A DNA stretch of 64,000 nucleotides, taken from the NCBI RefSeq assembly GCF_042677045.1, contig NZ_JBHTIH010000006.1, forward strand, positions 62,001 through 126,000, in the 5' to 3' direction. The translations under genes were made by a program, and so were the position numbers. This DNA comes from Lysobacter_K koreensis (GTDB taxonomy: Bacteria > Pseudomonadota > Gammaproteobacteria > Xanthomonadales > Xanthomonadaceae). Positions 43,450 through 53,100 of this stretch are shown piece after piece. Positions within the stretch are counted from its first letter, which is position 1, and each line of letters opens with the position of its first letter. The notes under the pieces were generated by a model. It was not told the origin of the DNA and searched no databases. It saw nothing but the letters and a program-made list of their open reading frames with translations.

Positions 43450-44264
43450 CTGCCCTCCCCGGCCTTGGCCCTTTGCCAGTAGTTTTCCTGCGCCTGCAGC
43501 GACAACGCCGCCAGCGCGGCGCCATCGGCCGCGGCCAGCGCCTCCATCGCGCGGAAGCGGCGCTCGAACTTGCCGTTGGCACGTCGCAACGCGCTGCCGA
43601 CATCGACCTTGGCATGGCGGGCGAGGTTGGCGCATACGAACAGCACGTCGCCGATTTCGTCTTCGAGCCGGTCGTGCGCGGCCGCGTCGTCCGGGTCGGC
43701 CGCGCGTGCGTCGAACTCGACCCGCACTTCCTCGATCTCCTCGTGCAACTTCGCGATCACCGGGGTCACGTCGGGCCAGTCGAAGCCGACGGTCGCGGCG
43801 CGCTTCTGCAGTTTCACCGCGCGCTGCCACTCGGGCAGGCCGCGGGCGATGCCGGCCAGCGCGGACGCGTCCTCATTGCCGGCGGATTCGCGCTCGCGAC
43901 GCTTGTGCTCGTCCCAGGCCACGGCCTGCGCCTGCGCATCCGCGACCGTGGCCTCGCCAAACACATGCGGGTGGCGGCTGACCATCTTGTCGCGGATGGC
44001 CGCAACCACGTCGGCGAACGCGAACGCACCCTGCTCCTGCGCCATGCGCGCGTGGAACACCACCTGCAGCAGCAGGTCGCCGAGCTCGTCCTTCAACGCC
44101 GGAAGGTCGTTTCGATCGATCGCATCGACGACCTCGTAGGCTTCCTCGATCGTGTAAGGCGCGATCGTCGCGAAGGTCTGCTGCACGTCCCAGGGACAAC
44201 CGCCGTCGGGATCGCGCAGCCGCGCCATGATGTCGAGCAAGGTGTCGATCGCCGAGGTCGCCAT
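43446..44264 (-). CDS. mazG: Nucleoside triphosphate pyrophosphohydrolase MazG
   Basis: 272 residues with two MazG repeats. The first has CPWDVQQTFATIAPYTIEEAYEV and ELGDLLLQVVFHARMAQE; the second has EEIEEVRVEFDA and DEIGDVLFVCANLARH. EExxE and ExxD metal sites are present. It hydrolyses NTPs to NMPs and pyrophosphate and influences nutrient-stress signalling. It is coupled to the DUF962 gene downstream. Confidence 0.95.
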   Translation of the reverse strand: MATSAIDTLLDIMARLRDPDGGCPWDVQQTFATIAPYTIEEAYEVVDAIDRNDLPALKDELGDLLLQVVFHARMAQEQGAFAFADVVAAIRDKMVSRHPHVFGEATVADAQAQAVAWDEHKRRERESAGNEDASALAGIARGLPEWQRAVKLQKRAATVGFDWPDVTPVIAKLHEEIEEVRVEFDARAADPDDAAAHDRLEDEIGDVLFVCANLARHAKVDVGSALRRANGKFERRFRAMEALAAADGAALAALSLQAQENYWQRAKAGEGR

Positions 44265-44317
44265 GTCATTTCAATCCTTGTGCTGCGTTTTTACGACGGC
44301 ATGATGATCCGCCGGTT

Positions 44318-44341
44318 CTGCGCATGCCATCCATGGCGCAG
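44318..44341. repeat. Clustered palindrome 1 (CATCCATGG core)
   Basis: Near-palindrome CTGCGCATGCCATCCATGGC followed by GCAG, centred on CCATCCATGG. First of three palindromes within about 110 bases between mazG and cysQ that share a CATNCATG centre. Confidence 0.6.
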
Positions 44342-44365
44342 CTCCTGCCGCTTCCGGATCGCCCA

Positions 44366-44387
44366 GCCCGGCCATCCATGGCCGGGC
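44366..44387. repeat. Clustered palindrome 2 (CATCCATGG core)
   Basis: Perfect ten-base arms GCCCGGCCAT / ATGGCCGGGC around CC. Second member of the cluster. Confidence 0.75.
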
Positions 44388-44399
44388 GTTCGCAGGCGC

Positions 44400-44425
44400 A
44401 GCCGATGCCATTCATGGCATCGGCT
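44400..44425. repeat. Clustered palindrome 3, overlapping the cysQ stop
   Basis: Perfect twelve-base arms AGCCGATGCCAT / ATGGCATCGGCT around TC. It overlaps the first bases of the cysQ stop codon (TAG at 44426-44424), so it lies in the 3' end of that transcript and may act as a terminator or RNA-stabilising hairpin. Confidence 0.75.
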
Positions 44426-45269
44426 AGACGCGCCCGCTCACCCACTCCCGCCAAGGCAACGAGGTGTCGCCCAGCGCGATGAAATCGCCGTTGAGCAAGG
44501 TGTCGCGCTGGTTGTAGCGCAGCGGCCGGCCGCGCGGGTCGAGCACCGCGCCGCCGGCGCCTTCGAGCACGCATTGCCCGGCCGCGGTGTCCCACTCGCT
44601 GGTCGGGCCGAAGCGCGGGTAGATGTCCATGCCACCCTCGGCGAGCGTGCAGAACTTCAGCGACGAACCCAGGCCGATCGCCTCGACCTCGCCCATCTTC
44701 TCCATGAACGCCGTAGTGCGGGCGTCGCGGTGCGAGCGGCTGGCGGCGACCCGCAGCGGCGCGCGCGCGGGGTTGCGCACCTGCAGGGGCTGGTCGCTGC
44801 CATTGTCGGCACCGCTGCCATCGCGGCGGAAGGCACCGAGGGCCGCGCCGCCATGCCACAACGCCCCGGTCACCGGCGCCTGCACCACGCCGAACACCGC
44901 GACCCCGTCCTCGATCAACGCGATGTTGACGGTGAACTCGCCGTTGCGCTTGACGAACTCGCGGGTGCCGTCGAGCGGGTCCACCAGCCATAGCCGCGAC
45001 CAGGCGCGGCGTTGCGCGGTGGGTACGGTCGCCGACTCCTCGGACAACACCGGGATGTCCGGGGTCAGCCGCGCCAGGCCGTCGACGATGCAGTGGTGCG
45101 CGGCCAGGTCGGCGGCGGTCAGCGGCGAGGCGTCGTCCTTGTGTTCGACCGCAAACTCGCTGTCGTAGACCTGCAGGATCGCGGCGGCCGCGTCGCGGGC
45201 CAGGGCGATCACGCCTTCGCGCAGTTCGTCGGACACGTATTGTCCTGAAACAGGGGTGTTGCCGGTCAC
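44424..45269 (-). CDS. cysQ: 3'(2'),5'-bisphosphate nucleotidase CysQ
   Basis: 281 residues. It dephosphorylates PAP to AMP in sulfate assimilation, or acts on inositol phosphates. Inositol-monophosphatase-fold motifs: DDASPLTAADLAAH, LSEESA, DPLDGTREFVKRNGEFTVNIALI, and SEWDTAAGQCVLEGAGG. The start is GTG 45269, overlapping the nudE stop by four bases. The stop is embedded in a palindrome. Confidence 0.92.
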   Translation of the reverse strand: MTGNTPVSGQYVSDELREGVIALARDAAAAILQVYDSEFAVEHKDDASPLTAADLAAHHCIVDGLARLTPDIPVLSEESATVPTAQRRAWSRLWLVDPLDGTREFVKRNGEFTVNIALIEDGVAVFGVVQAPVTGALWHGGAALGAFRRDGSGADNGSDQPLQVRNPARAPLRVAASRSHRDARTTAFMEKMGEVEAIGLGSSLKFCTLAEGGMDIYPRFGPTSEWDTAAGQCVLEGAGGAVLDPRGRPLRYNQRDTLLNGDFIALGDTSLPWREWVSGRV

Positions 45270-45817
45270 GTCGGTTGCATCCTCAGCCACTCGCGGGCAA
45301 TGAACAGGGCCGCGATGCTGCGGCCTTCGGAAAAATCCTCGCGCAGGATCAGCTGGTGCAGCGCATCGAGCCGCCACGGGATGACTTCGAGCTCCTCGGG
45401 CTCGTCGCCCTGCAGGCGCGCCGGGTAGAGGTCACGCGCGAGCACCAGGTGGGTTTCGTGGCTCATGTAGGTCGGCGCCAGCGTCAGCGCGCGCAACACC
45501 GCCAGCGAGCGCGCGCCGTAGCCCGCCTCTTCCTGCAGTTCGCGGTTGGCGGCCTGCAGCGGCGATTCGCCCACATCGATCCGGCCCTTGACCAGCCCCA
45601 GTTCGTAGCGGTGCTTGCCGGCGGCGTACTCGCGCACCAGCAGCACGGTGTCGGCGTCGAGCATCGGCACCACCACCACCGCGCCATGGCCGCGCCCGTG
45701 AAGGCGCTCGTACTGGCGGCGCTGGCCGTTGGCGAACTCCAGGTCGAGCCGCTCCATGTGGTACGGCCCGACGTCGTGCGCGGTGATGCCGTGGATGATC
45801 GGCAGGCGCCGGCTCAT
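45266..45817 (-). CDS. nudE: ADP-compounds hydrolase NudE
   Basis: 183 residues, a Nudix hydrolase cleaving ADP-ribose, Ap3A and NADH. The Nudix box GRIDVGESPLQAANRELQEE followed by AGYGA is complete, and LTLAPTYMSHETHLVLARDLYP matches NudE relatives. nudE-cysQ pairing is common in gammaproteobacteria; here they overlap (GTGA). The ATG is at 45817. Confidence 0.93.
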   Translation of the reverse strand: MSRRLPIIHGITAHDVGPYHMERLDLEFANGQRRQYERLHGRGHGAVVVVPMLDADTVLLVREYAAGKHRYELGLVKGRIDVGESPLQAANRELQEEAGYGARSLAVLRALTLAPTYMSHETHLVLARDLYPARLQGDEPEELEVIPWRLDALHQLILREDFSEGRSIAALFIAREWLRMQPT

Positions 45818-45927
45818 GGCATCGCGCCTCGCCTGTTGAGGTGCGTGGCACGAATGGGCTTGACCCAGGCAGCGCGCGAAAACGCCTTGCGCGCGCCGGG
45901 GGCGCGGTCAGGCGCGATAATGGCGGC

Positions 45928-47373
45928 ATGCACGAGAAGACAATCCACGATGCAACGATGCTAGCAGAGGCCGCCGTCGACGCGGCCGGCGCGGACGCCG
46001 CGCAACGCTGGCGCGAACGCGATTTGGCGGTGCTCTGGCACCCTTGCACGCAGATGCGCGAGCACCCGCACACGCTGCCGTTGCTGCCGATCGAACGCGG
46101 CGAGGGCGCCTGGCTGGTCGGCTACGACGGCCGCCGCTACCTCGACGCGATCAGCAGCTGGTGGACCAACCTGTTCGGCCACGCCGAACCGCGCATCGCC
46201 GCGGCCATCGGCCAGCAGGCGCGCACCCTGGAGCACGTGCTGCTGGCCGGCTGCTCGCACGCGCCGGCGGTCGAACTGGCCGAGCAATTGCTGGCGCTGG
46301 CACCGCGCCAGCCCGGGCGCGCGCCGCTGGCCAAGGTGTTCTACGCCGACAACGGCTCGGCCGGGGTCGAGGTCGCGTTGAAGATGGCGTTCCACTGGTT
46401 CCGCAACCGTGGTGAAGATCGCCGCACCAAGTTCGTCGCGCTTGAGGGCGGCTACCACGGCGAAACGTTGGGCGCGCTCGCGGTCGGCGACATCCCGCTG
46501 TACCGCCGCGTGTATGCGCCCCTGCTCGCCCAAGCGTTGTTCGCGCCATCGCCCGACGCCTACCTCGCCCGCCCCGCCCAAAGCGCGGCCAGCCACGCCG
46601 AGGACGCCGCCGATGCGCTGGCGCGGTTGCTCGACGACCACGCCGGCGAGGTCTGCGCGCTGATCCTCGAGCCGTTGGTGCAGTGCGCCGGCGGCATGCG
46701 CATGCACGACCCGGTGTACCTCAAGCGCGCGCGCGAATTGTGCGACGTGCACGGGGTGTTCCTGATCGCCGACGAGATCGCGGTTGGCTTCGGCCGCAGC
46801 GGCAGCCTGTTCGCGTGCGAGCAGGCCGGGGTGATGCCCGACCTGCTGTGCCTGTCCAAGGGCCTGACCGGTGGCGCGCTGCCGCTGGCGGCGGTGCTGG
46901 CCACCCAGGAACTCTACGACGGCTTCCTCGACGACTCGCGCGAAAAGGCGTTCCTGCACTCGCACAGCTACACCGGCAACCCGCTGGCCTGCGCCGCGGC
47001 GCTGGCGTCATTGGCGATCTTCGCCAGCGACGACGTCCTCGCGCGCAACCGCGCGACCGCGGCGCGCATGGCCGCGCTGGCGGCGCCGTTCAAGCTGCAC
47101 CCGCACGTCGCCGACGTGCGCCAGACCGGCATGGTGGTGGCGTTCGAGCTCACCCGCAACGGCGACAAGCGCACGCCGTTCGACCCCGCGGCGCGGGTCG
47201 GCCTGCGCGCCTACCGTGCCGCGCTCGAGCGCGGCGTGCTGCTGCGGCCGCTGGGCGACGTGCTGTACTGGATGCCGCCGTACTGCATCGACGACGAGGC
47301 GCTGGTGCTGCTCGCCGGCGCCACGCGGGCCGCGATCGATGCCGCCACTGCGGATGCCGGCGCATGCGCCTGA
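45928..47373 (+). CDS. bioA: Adenosylmethionine-8-amino-7-oxononanoate aminotransferase
   Basis: 481 residues. PLP enzyme of biotin synthesis that makes 7,8-diaminopelargonic acid using SAM as amino donor. Family motifs WHPCTQM, AISSWWTNLFGH, YADNGSAGVEVALKMA, ADEIAVGFGRSG and the PLP-Lys region LSKGLTGGALPLAAVL. The N-terminal 20 residues are a variable extension; a later ATG (45958) is possible. The end overlaps rsmE by ten bases. Confidence 0.95.
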   Translation: MHEKTIHDATMLAEAAVDAAGADAAQRWRERDLAVLWHPCTQMREHPHTLPLLPIERGEGAWLVGYDGRRYLDAISSWWTNLFGHAEPRIAAAIGQQARTLEHVLLAGCSHAPAVELAEQLLALAPRQPGRAPLAKVFYADNGSAGVEVALKMAFHWFRNRGEDRRTKFVALEGGYHGETLGALAVGDIPLYRRVYAPLLAQALFAPSPDAYLARPAQSAASHAEDAADALARLLDDHAGEVCALILEPLVQCAGGMRMHDPVYLKRARELCDVHGVFLIADEIAVGFGRSGSLFACEQAGVMPDLLCLSKGLTGGALPLAAVLATQELYDGFLDDSREKAFLHSHSYTGNPLACAAALASLAIFASDDVLARNRATAARMAALAAPFKLHPHVADVRQTGMVVAFELTRNGDKRTPFDPAARVGLRAYRAALERGVLLRPLGDVLYWMPPYCIDDEALVLLAGATRAAIDAATADAGACA

Positions 47374-48101
47374 CCCGCGTCCATGTCGCCGCGCCGCTGC
47401 GCGCCGGCAGCGAGATCGCCCTGCCCGAAGCCAGCGCCGCGCACCTGTCGCGGGTGCTGCGGCTGGGCCTGGGCGATGCCTGCGTGCTGTTCAACGGCGA
47501 CGGCCACGACTACGCCGCGCGGATCGTCGCGGTCGGCAAGCGCGAATTGCGGCTGGCGGTCGGCGACGCCACGCAGGTGCGACGCGAGTCGCCGCTGGCG
47601 ATCACCCTGCTGCAGGGCATCGCCCGCGGCGAGAAGATGGACCTGATCCTGCAGAAGGCGACCGAACTGGGCGTCACGCAGGTGCGGCCGTTGTCCTCGC
47701 AACGCAGCGAGGTCCGGCTCGACGACGCGCGCGCGGAGAAGCGGCTCGCGCATTGGCGGGCGGTCGTCGCCGCGGCCTGTGAACAAAGCGGGCGCGCGAC
47801 GGTGCCGGACGTGCACGCGCCGCTGTCCCTGGCCGCAGTGCTGGGCGCGTTGCCGGACGGCGGGCTGCGCCTGATCCTCGACCCGGACGGTGAGGTCGGC
47901 CTGCGCACGCTCGATGTGTTGCCCGGCACGCCAGTGCTGTTGGCGGTCGGTCCGGAAGGCGGCTGGTCGCCGCTAGACCGCGAACAGTTGCAAGCGGCGG
48001 GGTTCGGTGGACTGCGGCTGGGACCGCGGATCCTGCGCACGGAAACCGCGGGGCTGGCCGCGATCGCGGCACTGCAGGCGCGGTTCGGCGACCTGGCGTA
48101 G
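47364..48101 (+). CDS. rsmE: 16S rRNA (uracil-1498-N3)-methyltransferase
   Basis: 245 residues. N-terminal PUA-like domain (to about 70) and a SPOUT/trefoil-knot C-terminus: QGIARGEKMDLILQKATELGV, the knot motifs VGPEGGWSPLDREQLQAAGF and LGPRILRTETAGLAAIAALQ. It methylates U1498. The ATG at 47364 lies inside bioA (ten-base overlap), so translation is coupled. Confidence 0.95.
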   Translation: MRLTRVHVAAPLRAGSEIALPEASAAHLSRVLRLGLGDACVLFNGDGHDYAARIVAVGKRELRLAVGDATQVRRESPLAITLLQGIARGEKMDLILQKATELGVTQVRPLSSQRSEVRLDDARAEKRLAHWRAVVAAACEQSGRATVPDVHAPLSLAAVLGALPDGGLRLILDPDGEVGLRTLDVLPGTPVLLAVGPEGGWSPLDREQLQAAGFGGLRLGPRILRTETAGLAAIAALQARFGDLA

Positions 48102-48119
48102 GGCGGGTTTCAACCCGCC
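48102..48119. repeat. GGCGGGTT-type palindrome, copy 3
   Basis: GGCGGGTTTCAACCCGCC directly follows the rsmE stop and could terminate transcription from both sides. Same family as 33575 and 33871. Confidence 0.6.
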
Positions 48120-48184
48120 GTAGTGTGTTGGTGTCGTCGGAACGCCCGACCGCGGGCCAGCCCCGGAACCAGCTCGAACGCGCG

Positions 48185-48778
48185 TTACGCGGCCTGCGCC
48201 AACGCGACCTGGATCATGCCCTCGATCGCCTCGAGGTCCGGCACGAAGGCGCTGTTGTCGTTGTGCAGCACGCGCGCGTGCACGCCCAACGGCAGCGCCC
48301 CGCCTTCGGGATCGAGCACCAGGCCCTCGTTCGACACTGTCACCAGGCGCGGGAAGCCCTGGGTCAGCATCGCGAAGTACGGCGTCTTGGGATTGCCGCC
48401 GACCGCCTTGAGCACCACCACCTTGCTGCCCAGGCCGGCGCGTTCGTCGGCCAGTCCGGCCAGCTGCGCGAACGCGACCAGCGGCAGCTGCCAACCGCGC
48501 CAGCGCATCCGGCCGAGCAGCCAGTCGGGCGCCGAATCGATCGGCTCCGGCGGCGCGTAGGCCAGCACCTCGGCAATGGTCGCGTTGGGCAGCAGCAGGC
48601 GCGCGCCGGCGAGCTGGATCAGCACGCCGCGGATGTCCGCCTGCTCGCCCGCCTGGACCGGCGTCACCGCTGCGGGAGCCGCTGCGGCCAGCACTTCAAC
48701 CGATGTTGCGGCCGGCGGAGCGGGCTTCGCCGGGACGGCCACGTGCTTGGATTGCTGACGCGTATTCTTCTTCGACAC
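48185..48778 (-). CDS. chpC: CheW-like protein of the Pil-Chp system
   Basis: 197 residues. An Ala/Pro-rich N-terminal 50 residues, then a CheW domain (about 52-190; IRGVLIQLAGARLLLPNATIAEVL, LLGRMRWRGWQLPLVAF, KVVVLKAVGG). CheW proteins couple chemoreceptors to CheA-type kinases. Last gene of the pilG-chpC series, ten bases after chpB. The symbol follows gene order in Pseudomonas and Xylella. Confidence 0.85.
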   Translation of the reverse strand: MSKKNTRQQSKHVAVPAKPAPPAATSVEVLAAAAPAAVTPVQAGEQADIRGVLIQLAGARLLLPNATIAEVLAYAPPEPIDSAPDWLLGRMRWRGWQLPLVAFAQLAGLADERAGLGSKVVVLKAVGGNPKTPYFAMLTQGFPRLVTVSNEGLVLDPEGGALPLGVHARVLHNDNSAFVPDLEAIEGMIQVALAQAA

Positions 48779-48788
48779 GAGCTATTCC

Positions 48789-50171
48789 TCAGGTGCGCCA
48801 GCGTTCGGCCAGGCGCTGGGCCAGTTCGGCCGGTTGCCCGGCCGCGCCGCCACGCGCGATCAGCGCACTGGGCGCGGTCGCGTCGTAGCAGCCGTCCGGG
48901 GCCTGGCCGGCCACCAATGCGCCCGCCCAGGAGTGATTCATGACCGCGTCGACCAGCGCCGGGTCGCTGCCGCTGAGCAGCAACACCGCGCTGTCCGCGG
49001 ACGGCAGCGCCGCCAACAGGTTGTCGCCGCCGGTGATGAACTGCAGGTCGTCGTTGGCTAGGGCGACACCGATATCGGGGGGCACGATGTACACCGCACC
49101 CGCCACCGCCAGTCCGCCGGGCTCGGCCAGCTTGACCCGCAGCGAGGTCGCGCGCTGCATCTGCGCCACCAGCTTGTCGAAGCGGCCGCCGTCGAGGCGT
49201 TGCTGGACCAGCACCGGCCGCGCGAAGTCCGCAGGCAAACCGCCGAGCAGCTGCCGCACCGCATCCGGGCCACCGATGCCGGACACCACCAGCACCGCGC
49301 CATTGGCCTGGGCCGGGCCCTTGACCACGCGGTCGTCGACCAGCTCCATGGAAGCGATGCGCCGGTCCAGCTCGTCCAGGTCGTGGCGGAAGCGGTGGTC
49401 GCTGGCGCGGGTGCCGCTCGCACTAGCGCCTGTCGCGCCCGGTTCGCCGCTGTCGTCGAGCGAAAGCTCCATGGCCGAGACGGCATCGCTGGCAGCGGTC
49501 GCCGGCAGGTCCAGCTCGGTCGCGAACCCAGTGAGGTCGCGTTCGGCCGGTGCGCCGGGAGCATCGTCCAGGCTGTCGCGATCGAAGGACAGTTCGGCGA
49601 CGTGTTCACGACCCGCCGCGGATGGATCGCTGCGCAGGTCGTCCAGGGTCAGTTCGAAATCGTGGTCGAGCGTAAACGGCAGGACCACGCCCGCGGGCGT
49701 GCCCATATCGGCGGTTTCCGCCGTGACCGGGTCGAAGGCGCCACCGTAGACCGGCCCCGCGCCGTCGGAATGCGTCGACGGCGTCGGCTCGTGATGGTCC
49801 TCGCCGCCGGGCGGCAGCACATCGCCGTGCCGGTGCAACTTTGCGGCCAGATGGCGGACCCAGCGCGCCGCTTCCCAGCCTTCGCGGCGCGCGGCCAGCT
49901 CGGCCTCGTCGAAGATCACTTCGATCGCCGGGTCCTGCAGGGTCGCGTCGAAGCGCTCGAGCGCGTCCTCGGTCTGGGCGTCGAGCGCGACCAGCAGCAC
50001 CTGCGCGCCCGCATCGGCGAGCGCGGCCGGGTCCAGCGTCGCCGGATCCCCTTCCAGCACCAGCTGCGCACCGGCTTCGCTCAGCGCCGCACGCAACCGG
50101 TCACAGGCCACGCCCGGACGCGCCAGCAAGGCGACGCGGCGGCCGGTGTCGGTCAGTGCGGCGCTGCTCAC
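48789..50171 (-). CDS. chpB: CheB-like protein with degenerate methylesterase domain
   Basis: 460 residues. An N-terminal receiver-like region without clear acidic pocket (about 10-100), a long acidic low-complexity linker (about 115-285), and a C-terminal domain aligning with CheB methylesterase (VLVVSGIGGPDAVRQLLGGLP, VLVQQRLDGGRFDKLVAQMQ, GAVYIVPPDIGVAL). The catalytic Ser position (GASTGG) is Gly298, the catalytic His (TQHM) is Arg325, and the GMGNDG Asp is not kept. An active esterase is unlikely. The start is GTG 50171, six bases after chpA. Confidence 0.85.
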   Translation of the reverse strand: MSSAALTDTGRRVALLARPGVACDRLRAALSEAGAQLVLEGDPATLDPAALADAGAQVLLVALDAQTEDALERFDATLQDPAIEVIFDEAELAARREGWEAARWVRHLAAKLHRHGDVLPPGGEDHHEPTPSTHSDGAGPVYGGAFDPVTAETADMGTPAGVVLPFTLDHDFELTLDDLRSDPSAAGREHVAELSFDRDSLDDAPGAPAERDLTGFATELDLPATAASDAVSAMELSLDDSGEPGATGASASGTRASDHRFRHDLDELDRRIASMELVDDRVVKGPAQANGAVLVVSGIGGPDAVRQLLGGLPADFARPVLVQQRLDGGRFDKLVAQMQRATSLRVKLAEPGGLAVAGAVYIVPPDIGVALANDDLQFITGGDNLLAALPSADSAVLLLSGSDPALVDAVMNHSWAGALVAGQAPDGCYDATAPSALIARGGAAGQPAELAQRLAERWRT

Positions 50172-50177
50172 GGGCGG

Positions 50178-53100
50178 TCACTCATGGTCGCGGCCGGTCC
50201 CCAGCAGTTCGTGCACGTTGCGCATCAGCTCGGGCTCCTGATAGGGCTTGCCGAGGTAACGGTTGACACCGATCTCGAACGCGCGCTGGCGGTGCTTGTC
50301 GCCGGTGCGCGAGGTGATCATCACGATCGGCACGTCGCGCAGGCGCGGATCGGCTTTCATCGCGGTGGCCAGCTCGTAGCCGTCCATGCGCGGCATCTCG
50401 ATGTCGAGCAGCATCAGGTCGGGGACCACGTCGACCATGCGCTCGAGCGCGTCGAGGCCGTCCTTCGCGGTCAGCACCTCGAAGTTGTGGCGCTCCAGCA
50501 CGCGGCCGGTGACCTTGCGCATCGTGACCGAGTCGTCGACCACCATCACCAGCGGCACCGGGCGGTGCTCGACCACAGGGGTCGGAACCGCGACGAAGTC
50601 GCGCGGCAGCGCGGCATGGCGGCGCACCAGCGGGGCGACGTCGAGGATCACGACCACGCGGCCGTCGCCCATGATCGTTGCGCCGAAGATGCCCGGGACC
50701 GAGGCGACCTGCGGGCCGACCGGCTTGACCACGATCTCGCGGCTGCCGATGACTTGGTCAATGCTGACCGCGGCGCGCAATTCACCGGCGCGGATCAGCA
50801 GCAACGGCATCTGCAGGTGGCCTTCGGCCTTGGCCGGCGCATGGCCGAGCAGCAGGCCCAGGTCGTGGACCGCGTAGTCCTCGCCGCCGTAGCGGTAGTT
50901 CGCGTCGGCGCCGAGTTCGTGCGCCTTGGCCAGTTCGTCGCGGCCGATGCGGCCGACGCCGCGGACCGAGGCGATCGGCACGGCAAAGGTGGTCTCGCCG
51001 ACCCGCACGAACACCGCCTGAGTGACCGCGAGCGTCTGCGGCAGGCGCAGGGTGAAGGTGACGCCCTGGCCCGGGTTGGAATGGATGTCGAGCGTGCCGC
51101 CAAGCTGGCGGACTTCGCTGGCGACCACGTCCATGCCGACACCGCGGCCGGCCAGACGGCTGACTTCGTCGGCCGTCGAGAAGCCCGGCTCGAGGATCAG
51201 CATGTCCAGGTCGGAGTCCGACAGCACCGCGTCGGCGCGTACCAGCCCGCGTTCCTCGCCCCGGCGCCGGATCGCGGCGCGGTCGAGGCCGGCACCGTCG
51301 TCGCCGACTTCCAGCACGACTTCCGAGCCTTCGCGGCGCACCGCGATATGGATCGTGCCCTCTTCCGACTTGCCGGCCTGCTTGCGCTTGCCCGGGATTT
51401 CCAGGCCGTGCGCGACCGAGTTGCGCAGCATGTGCTCCAGCGGCGCGGTCATGCGCTCGAGCACGTTGCGGTCGAGTTCGCCCTGGGCGCCGTCGAGCTT
51501 GAGCTGGACCTGCTTGCCCAGTTCGCCCGCGGCCTGCCGCACCACGCGGCGCAGGCGCGGCAACAGCGCATCGAACGGCACCATGCGCGTGCGCATGAGG
51601 CCTTCCTGCAGGTCTGAGCTGACTCGCGACTGCTGCAGCAGCAAGGTTTCGTACTGGCGCGTCAGGTCGTCGAGAGTGACCTGCAGGCTGACCTGGTCCG
51701 ATGCCGACTCCGACAGCGCGCGCGACAGCTGCTGCAGGGTCGAGAAGCGGTCGAGTTCGAGGGGGTCGAACGTGGCGTCGACGGTCTCGTGCTCGCGCTG
51801 GTAGCGCGCGATGATCTGCGCCTCGGTCTCGATCTCGAGGCGGCGCAGCTGGTCGCGCACGCGGACGTTGGTCGCCGCCAGTTCGGTGATCGCGCCACGG
51901 AACGCGCCCAGCTGCTGCTCGAGTCGGGCGCGGTAGATCGCGACTTCGCCGGCGTAGTTGACCAGGCGGTCGAGCAGGTCGGCGCGGATGCGCACCTGCT
52001 CCTGCGGCGCGCGCACGCCGATGTCCTCTTCATCGCCGACCGGCGAATCGGACATCGGGGCCGACAGCGGCTTGAGTTCGACCTTCAGCGCCGGGATCGC
52101 GCCGCCCTCGGAGGCGAGCGCATCGGTCGGCGCGACGGTCTCGGCGCGGCTCCAGATCTGTCCGCGCGAACGCGCCTCGAACTCGGCGATGAGTTCTTCC
52201 GGCATCGCGATCGCGCGGCGGCTGCCGACCCGGGTGACCATCGCGTGCAGGCGGTCGAAGCCGCGCTCCAGCAACGGGATGCCGTCGCGGCCAAGCTCGC
52301 GACGGTGGTCGACCACCGCCTCGAGCAACGACTCCATGACGTGGCCAAGTTCGCCCACGGCCATGATGCCGGCCATGCGCGCGCCGCCCTTGAGCGTGTG
52401 CAGGTCGCGCTGCAGGCCGACCAGCGGCTCGCGCTCGCCCGGCGCCGCGCGCAGCTGCGCGAGCAGGCCGTCGGAATGGTCGAGCAGGTCGCTGCCTTCC
52501 TCTACGAAGATGTCGACCAGTTCCGGGTCGAGCCCGGTCAGGTCGAGGGCCTCGTCGGGGTCGTCGTTCGCGGCGAGTGCGCCGGCGAGCAACGCGGCCA
52601 CCGCGGGTTCGGGAGCCGCTTCACGGCCGGATTCGGCCTCGGCGCTGGCGTCGGCCGCAGCCGCGTCGCTGTCGTCGCGGGCGTGAACGGCATCAGCGCC
52701 GGACGCGGACTCGCCTTCCAGAACCTCGACCAGATCGTCGCCCTGCGAGCCCGCAGCCAGGTGCTCGGCTTCGCGCTGCTGGGTCTCGCGCGCAGCACGT
52801 TCGGCTTCGGCGTACTCCGCTTCGAGGCGCTCGTACTCGAGGCGTTCTTCTTCCTCCAGGCGCTCGGCTTCGGCACGTTCGGCTTCGAGACGCTGGGCTT
52901 CGAGGCGTTCGGTTTCGCTGCGCTCAGCTTCAACGCGCTCTGCTTCGAGGCGTTCTTCTTCCGCGAGGCGCTCGGCTTCGGTGCGCTCGGTTTCCAGGCG
53001 CTCGGCTTCGAGACGCTCGGCATCAAGACGTTCGGCTTCAAGACGCTCGGCTTCAAGACGTTCGGCTTCGACGCGCTCGGCTTCAACGCGCTCTGCGTCG

